Below, piece after piece: positions 6,495 through 10,524 of a stretch of 10,524 nt of DNA. The stretch is from an uncultured Candidatus Melainabacteria bacterium (GTDB taxonomy: Bacteria > Cyanobacteriota > Vampirovibrionia > Gastranaerophilales > Gastranaerophilaceae). The stretch spans positions 1 to 10,524 of the forward strand of contig CAKVGW010000055.1 in assembly GCA_934747325.1 (NCBI GenBank), given 5' to 3'. The notes beneath the pieces are model-generated. The model made no database searches and was not told the DNA's origin. It saw only the letters and a program-made list of their open reading frames with translations. Both the position numbers and the translations under genes were made by a program. Every line of letters begins with the position of its first letter. The first letter of the stretch is position 1.

Positions 6495-7142
6495 ATGATT
6501 AGTCGTGTATCCAACAATTTGAGTTTCAACCAACAACTATCCGCATTACGTCACAAAGCTAATGAGCGTGATATTACGCTTGATGACAAATTAAAAGCCG
6601 GTATTGGTGCGGTTTTAGGGACTGCAATTCCAATGGCTGTTATGATGAAAAAACGCAAAATCAAAAATCCATTGCAACTCAATTATAATATGTCTGATAT
6701 GATTATGCTATCTGCAACTTCTATTGCAGGAAGTGTTGCCGTTGGTATGATTGGTGAAAATAAAACAACAAATCAAAATAAATTTAAAGAGGGTTTGTTT
6801 CAATTTTTTAATGCATCTATTCCGACTTGGATTGCCGGTGGATGTTTAAAATTGTCTGAGGGAAGCAAGCATTTTAACAATACCTTTGGAAAAATTTCGG
6901 CAATGTTGGGCGGATTAATTGTCGGAATGTATGGTGCAGCTTCTTTATCAAATGTTATTTCTGATCCGCATGATAAACAACCTGATAGAAAATTGACATT
7001 GCTTGATTGTGTTGCAAACGTAGATGACGCAGTTGGCGCTTTGGTTTTGGCAAAATTTCCTTGTGCCGATAAATTACATTTAGAATCACTTTTGCCTTTG
7101 ATTTATTCTTATTGTGGTTATAGAGCAGGAAAAAGTAATTAA
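6495..7142 (+). CDS. Unrecognised multi-helix membrane protein (215 residues)
   Basis: I do not recognise this family. The protein begins MISRVSNNLSFNQQL, polar and with no cleavable signal peptide. It then has likely membrane or buried helices at about 34-51 (Gly/Ala-rich, followed by the basic stretch KKRKIK), 67-87, 102-119 and 132-155, and a weaker one at about 178-188. Segments such as AGIGAVLGTAIPMAV and AMLGGLIVGMYGAAS carry small-residue packing patterns. The last part has three cysteines (172, 190, 207) and no catalytic motif that I can see. ATG at 6495 has AAGG 6 bases upstream and a TATAAT further up. It diverges from the GH13-like gene and converges on the secreted GH13 gene, so it is probably transcribed alone. 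The N-terminal R-[IV]-[ST]-N-N...F-N pattern resembles that of the small protein at the right end of the window. Confidence 0.8.
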   Translation: MISRVSNNLSFNQQLSALRHKANERDITLDDKLKAGIGAVLGTAIPMAVMMKKRKIKNPLQLNYNMSDMIMLSATSIAGSVAVGMIGENKTTNQNKFKEGLFQFFNASIPTWIAGGCLKLSEGSKHFNNTFGKISAMLGGLIVGMYGAASLSNVISDPHDKQPDRKLTLLDCVANVDDAVGALVLAKFPCADKLHLESLLPLIYSYCGYRAGKSN

Positions 7143-7148
7143 TTGTTG

Positions 7149-7212
7149 TTGGGTTGAAAGCCCAATCTATATTTTTCAATCGTACACACCGTAGGCTGGG
7201 ATTTCAGCCCAA
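7149..7212. repeat. Second palindromic repeat, between convergent genes
   Basis: The left arm (7149-7169) and right arm (7192-7212) pair at 17 of 21 positions as an inverted repeat. Each arm also folds on itself: TTGGG-N7-CCCAA (7149-7165) and GGCTG-N6-CAGCC (7194-7209). The left hairpin is followed by TCTATATTTTT, so it may end transcription from the plus-strand gene. Its sequence is unrelated to the palindrome at 4864-4972. A degenerate half copy lies at 6406-6425. Confidence 0.7.
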
Positions 7213-7228
7213 TATCAACTTCCAATTC

Positions 7229-9259
7229 TTAAAGTTTTAGCCACACAACCCCATAAGGAGCGATTCTCAAGTGCATTGTTCTATTCTTCAATGATACATT
7301 AACACTCACATCATCGCCATTTACAAGGTTTTTGAAGTGGTCAATATGACCATCTGATTTTAAAACAACGTCCACTGGAATAGTGATTTCAGCTACAAGT
7401 TTTTCTGATGACAAATTATTTATAACCAAAATCTTTTCGTCTTTATAACTTCTTATATACGCAAAATTATGCGGTGATACAGTTTTTAGTAATGTAAAAT
7501 CCCCTTTTGACATAGAAGGTAAACTTTTTCTGAGCGCGATAAGATTTTTAACTTTTTTGTAGACTTTACTGTTAAATGTGTAATAATCTTTGGATGAACC
7601 ATAGAACAATTTTGCAGGAACAGCACCTCTATTTATATCGCGACTGTCAAAATAGCTTAATAACTTGAACTTGCTTGATTTGTGGCGTTCAATTCTTTCT
7701 TTTTCGCTCTTTTTTGCGTTTTCAAAATTGTTTCTTACGCCAACTTCGTCACCATAATAAACAATCGGAATTCCAGGCATAGACATCAAAATAGAAAACG
7801 CCATTTCTATTCTGTCAGGGTTGTTGTCAAGGAAATTCGCCAATCGTCCGCTTACACCGAGTCCTTTTCTAAATTCAGCACCTTTAGGAGCAAGTGCTTT
7901 ATAGATAATTTCTCTAGTTTCTGGGTCAATCATTTCCAAAGTCAATTCGTCATGTACTCTCAAAAATATTCCCCAAGCAGTGGTAGAAGGTATTTGTGGA
8001 GTTGATTTATAGGCGTCGATAAAATATTTTTTATCTCCTGTAACCAAAGATGCCCAAATTGCAGGCATGTATGGAAAATGATAACAAATTTGAAATTCGT
8101 CCGTTCTCTTGATAACTTTTTCTTCGTTATTAATTGTGGTCTTGAATTTTCTTTCTTTTCCAAAATAAGGCAAAATATCGTTTGGATATTGACAAGCTTC
8201 TGCTTGAATTACGGTTCTCGGAGCTGTCATTTGAATATAATTACTTATGAGTTTTATAATTGCATGTGTTTTGGGTAGATTTTCGGCATTTGTTCCTTCT
8301 TCTTTTGATAAATAAGGAATTGCGTCAAATCTGAAAATATCAATACCAATATTAGTCCAATAATTAATTGTATCCAGCCAATAATATAAAACTTCCGGAT
8401 TTTCCCAATTTACATCTAATTGAAACGGATAAAATGTGTGGTAAAAATAGTAGTCTTTACCGTTTAATGTGACTTTGCGATAATGATTATCGGTGATTTC
8501 AGGAAAAATCAATCTTCTTTTTGAAATCTTCCCGCTTTTTTCTTTGTATTCAACTATAGTGCCGATTTTTTCATCAACATATTTCGTGAATTCAGGCATT
8601 TCATCTTTTACGATAAAATAATCTTTCTTAGAAATATCGCCTTTTAAAAATGCTTGAAACCATTCGTGTTCTTCTGATACGTGGTTCAAAATCAAGTCGG
8701 CTTTTATTTTAAACCCATTTTTCTTTGCCTCTTTTACAAAATCATTAAATTGAGTTTTCCCGCCTAAATCAGCACGTATGTTTCTTGGATTTTTTACGTC
8801 AAATCCTGCGTCTGACATTGGAGAATCTGCAAAAGGTAATAAATATAATGTTGTTACTCCTAAATCTTTCAGGTAATCAAACATTGCAGAGGTATCTTTA
8901 AAAGTGTTTGGTTTTTCGGGAGTTACAACGCCAAATTGATCAACATAGAACATATAAATAATTTCGTCTTTATACCAATCATCTGCTCTGGTTAGGTCTT
9001 CTTGTTTCAATTCTTCGGGACGGGTTTCAATTTCTTTTTTTGCAATTTGCATTACATGTTCGTAAATTTCTTTTGCTCTATTTTCGCCATAAACTTGTTC
9101 AATGCTGTTGTATATTTCATTTTCAATTTTTTTAGGTACAACTACTGTGTTTTCTGTACTTGTAGATTTTATTTCTTTTATTTCGTTATTTGCAAATGCC
9201 AAAGTATTGGATGATATTATTAAACAACTCAATAAAATTGATAATAATTTTTTATTCAT
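7229..9259 (-). CDS. Exported GH13 enzyme resembling trehalose synthase (maltose alpha-D-glucosyltransferase)
   Basis: The closest family I recognise is trehalose synthase (TreS), which interconverts maltose and trehalose. TreS-like traits in the 676-residue product are WYKDEIIYMFYVDQFG (95-110), LGVTTLYLLPFADSP (133-147), GTNAENLPKTHA (322-333), CYHFPYMPAIWASL (392-405), STPQIPSTTAWGIFLRVHDELTLEM (419-443) and PGIPIVYYGDEVG (495-507). GH13 catalytic positions are intact: Asp188 and His193 in DLILNH, nucleophile Asp312 in FRFDA, acid/base Glu354 in QAEA, Asp437 in VHDE. The Asn usually before that HD is Val435. A beta-rich C-terminal domain (about 590-676) follows. ATG at 9259 is chosen because it starts a signal peptide, MNKKLLSILLSCLIISSNTLA, with likely cleavage after AFA (21-23), and GGGAG lies 10 bases upstream; a GTG at 9301 would bury the signal. 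Export is odd for TreS, which is normally cytoplasmic. A secreted amylase-like hydrolase is the alternative. Confidence 0.88.
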   Translation of the reverse strand: MNKKLLSILLSCLIISSNTLAFANNEIKEIKSTSTENTVVVPKKIENEIYNSIEQVYGENRAKEIYEHVMQIAKKEIETRPEELKQEDLTRADDWYKDEIIYMFYVDQFGVVTPEKPNTFKDTSAMFDYLKDLGVTTLYLLPFADSPMSDAGFDVKNPRNIRADLGGKTQFNDFVKEAKKNGFKIKADLILNHVSEEHEWFQAFLKGDISKKDYFIVKDEMPEFTKYVDEKIGTIVEYKEKSGKISKRRLIFPEITDNHYRKVTLNGKDYYFYHTFYPFQLDVNWENPEVLYYWLDTINYWTNIGIDIFRFDAIPYLSKEEGTNAENLPKTHAIIKLISNYIQMTAPRTVIQAEACQYPNDILPYFGKERKFKTTINNEEKVIKRTDEFQICYHFPYMPAIWASLVTGDKKYFIDAYKSTPQIPSTTAWGIFLRVHDELTLEMIDPETREIIYKALAPKGAEFRKGLGVSGRLANFLDNNPDRIEMAFSILMSMPGIPIVYYGDEVGVRNNFENAKKSEKERIERHKSSKFKLLSYFDSRDINRGAVPAKLFYGSSKDYYTFNSKVYKKVKNLIALRKSLPSMSKGDFTLLKTVSPHNFAYIRSYKDEKILVINNLSSEKLVAEITIPVDVVLKSDGHIDHFKNLVNGDDVSVNVSLKNRTMHLRIAPYGVVWLKL

Positions 9260-9360
9260 AGAACAATTACTCCCTAAATCTTTATGTATTAATTTTAACA
9301 CAATTTTGATTTTGTTATTTGTTACAAACTCTTAATATTTAGTCAATTTTATTGTACAAA

Positions 9361-9386
9361 AACACTTTATATCTATGTGAAGTGTT
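9361..9386. promoter_or_regulatory. Inverted repeat AACACTT-N12-AAGTGTT, possible operator
   Basis: Perfect 7-base arms (9361-9367 and 9380-9386) lie 19 bases apart centre to centre, about two helical turns. The repeat sits 17 bases before the GTG at 9403, in the gap shared with the divergent exported GH13 gene. TTGTAC at 9352-9357 could be a -35 box, but no good -10 box follows. The function is a guess from position. Confidence 0.35.
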
Positions 9387-9402
9387 AACATAGGTAATTG
9401 GT

Positions 9403-10251
9403 GTGATAAATCCTATACTTTATCAAAATCAGGTTGATAAGTACCCTGAAATATACAATGATTATCAAAACATGCGCACAGCAGTGCAAGGCAAATCAGG
9501 CGATGCCGCGCTTGAAGCAGTTCCTTTCTATGGAAAGATTAACAGTTTGCCTGATAAGTTGGAGCAAAAAGATTATTTGCCTGCAACAGGTATTGCAACA
9601 CTTGCAATTATGAATGGTCCCGAAGAAATCAATGATGTGATGAGTGCGTATAAACAAATTAAAAACGGTTTTCCAAAACCTGTTTCGTTCCATTCGGGTT
9701 ATGATAACAAAAAAGCGCAACATCCGTTTTCATTCTTCCGCGGAACAATTTTGCATAAATATTTAAATCCATTGTCTGAAGATTGTCCAAATCCGAAAAT
9801 TGCAAGTTGGTTGATAGAACAGGATAAATGTTTGTGGGATACAAAGTTTGGGAAATGGGTTCAGAAAAAACTTAAAATCAATAACGGTGATACAAAAACA
9901 ACAATTGAAGAAATTGATTCAAATAATAATTGTAAAAAATTTGCATATGCAAAAACTTTTGAAACAAATAACCCATTTAAAGATATAACAGCAAGAGCTC
10001 TTACTAGAACCACCAAACTGGGAACATTAGTGCTCTGTGGAATTGAAGCTGCTCATGTTGCTCATGAAGTTTCAAATGGTAAGAATTTCTTTGAAGAAGC
10101 AGGAAAATCAGCTTTAACATTGGGAACAACAACGGTTGCAACAGGGGTTTTAGGTGCAATTGGAGCAAAACATCTTGGACCAACTGGTTCTCTAGTAGGT
10201 ATCAGTGCAGGTACATTAATTGGCGCATTGACAAATAATGCTATGAATTAG
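9403..10251 (+). CDS. Unrecognised protein with glycine-zipper C-terminal helices (282 residues)
   Basis: I do not recognise this family. There is no N-terminal signal peptide. The N-terminal part (about 1-90) is helical and alanine-containing (GKSGDAALEAVPFYGKI, LPATGIATLAIM). The middle (about 105-160) is rich in aromatics and Trp, with FFRGTILHKYLNPL and WLIEQDKCLWDTKFGKWVQKKL. A polar Asn/Lys/Thr linker follows (160-190). The last 80 residues hold three hydrophobic segments (about 206-223, 233-257, 261-280) rich in Gly, Ala and Thr. The last has a regular G-x3-G-x3-G-x3-G (Gly262, 266, 270, 274), a glycine zipper that usually packs helices in membranes. The start is GTG at 9403 with AGGT about 8 bases upstream. 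It overlaps the convergent small gene by 11 bases. Membrane association is inferred; a secreted or toxin-like role is possible but unsupported. Confidence 0.8.
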   Translation: MINPILYQNQVDKYPEIYNDYQNMRTAVQGKSGDAALEAVPFYGKINSLPDKLEQKDYLPATGIATLAIMNGPEEINDVMSAYKQIKNGFPKPVSFHSGYDNKKAQHPFSFFRGTILHKYLNPLSEDCPNPKIASWLIEQDKCLWDTKFGKWVQKKLKINNGDTKTTIEEIDSNNNCKKFAYAKTFETNNPFKDITARALTRTTKLGTLVLCGIEAAHVAHEVSNGKNFFEEAGKSALTLGTTTVATGVLGAIGAKHLGPTGSLVGISAGTLIGALTNNAMN

Positions 10252-10504
10252 GATTTGAAAATAAATCTTTCAAATCTTCTAGTCCTTCAGTAGTTTTATT
10301 CATATATTTTTTAACTGCATTTACGGTATCTAAAGCATCACGTTTTGATATCTTTTTAAATAAAAACACATCAAAACGAAGTCGATGCAACCATTCAGTG
10401 GAAACACTATTTCCAAGCTTATAATCCTCTTTTGCCCAAGCCATGTATTTTTGATTTACAGCTTGGAATTGTGGTTGTTGGGTGGTTATTTTTTGAATGC
10501 GCAT
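10241..10504 (-). CDS. Small unrecognised protein with an FxA-type N-terminal motif (87 residues)
   Basis: I do not recognise a function. The product starts MRIQKITTQQPQFQAVNQ, a polar Gln-rich leader with a single Phe, then forms what looks like an all-helical, Lys-rich domain (KYMAWAKEDYKL, RLRFDVFLFKKISKRDALDTVNAVKKYM, EGLEDLKDLF). There is no signal peptide, membrane helix or cysteine. ATG at 10504 has a strong AAGGAG (10515-10510) 5 bases upstream, which supports a real gene despite its size. It converges on the glycine-zipper gene and their 3' ends overlap by 11 bases. Short orphan proteins with this kind of N-terminus are, from memory, frequent in gut Melainabacteria; that is recollection, not a search result. 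Confidence 0.72.
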   Translation of the reverse strand: MRIQKITTQQPQFQAVNQKYMAWAKEDYKLGNSVSTEWLHRLRFDVFLFKKISKRDALDTVNAVKKYMNKTTEGLEDLKDLFSNPNS

Positions 10505-10524
10505 ATAGACTCCTTGAAGTTATT

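Noticed and set aside
9215-9259. Lipoprotein reading of the GH13 signal (L-L-S-C, Cys12)
   Set aside because: Lipidation at residue 12 would leave a very short hydrophobic core, and the hydrophobic run continues past Cys12 to an AFA cleavage site.
9260-9301. GTG at 9301 as start of the exported GH13 gene
   Set aside because: It would place 14 residues before a clear signal peptide; ATG at 9259 has GGGAG upstream and starts the signal directly.
9002-9335. Open frames on plus opposite the start of the exported GH13 gene
   Set aside because: Phe/Cys-rich translations without ribosome binding sites, typical antisense shadows of a Lys/Glu-rich coding strand.

Overview
The window is AT-rich bacterial DNA with tightly packed genes: the 3' part of a flagellar operon, a zinc/cadmium resistance pair, two alpha-amylase-clan (GH13) proteins and three unrecognised proteins. 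The 'MRIQKITTQQPQFQA'-type N-terminus of the last gene and the mix of flagellar, sugar-processing and small orphan genes suggest a gut-type non-photosynthetic cyanobacterial relative (Melainabacteria/Gastranaerophilales). That placement is an inference from general resemblance; no marker gene here proves it.

Layout. (1) 1-2570, plus strand: fliG (3' part only), fliH and fliI, with overlapping ends (8 and 14 bases) typical of translational coupling. They encode the rotor switch protein, the export ATPase regulator and the export ATPase. fliJ, often next, is absent here. (2) 2572-4789: a Zn/Cd-type P1B ATPase on minus, diverging from an SmtB/CzrA-like ArsR repressor on plus. The 121-base gap holds two facing promoters. 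Each has a consensus TTGACA and TATAAT 18 bases apart, with an ArsR-type inverted repeat filling the spacer. The repressor ATG lies where transcription should start, so its mRNA is probably leaderless. (3) 4790-5013: a compound palindromic repeat between convergent genes, with an A-tract and a T-tract at its ends, so it can also act as a bidirectional terminator. (4) 5014-6324, minus: a cytoplasmic, strongly diverged GH13-like protein. (5) 6495-7142, plus: an unrecognised multi-helix membrane protein, followed by a second, different palindromic repeat. A degenerate half copy of that repeat lies at 6406-6425. (6) 7229-9259, minus: a GH13 protein closely resembling trehalose synthase but with a signal peptide. 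(7) 9403-10251, plus: an unrecognised protein ending in glycine-zipper helices. It overlaps convergently by 11 bases with an 87-residue orphan protein on minus.

How they work together. FliG, FliH and FliI belong to one machine. The ATPase and ArsR repressor form a self-contained circuit: metal binding should release the repressor from both operators and induce efflux. The two GH13 proteins probably act on alpha-glucans or alpha-glucosides in different compartments, one exported and one cytoplasmic, but they are separate transcription units. No stretch longer than 300 bases lacks a gene. No rRNA, tRNA, CRISPR array or insertion sequence was seen.
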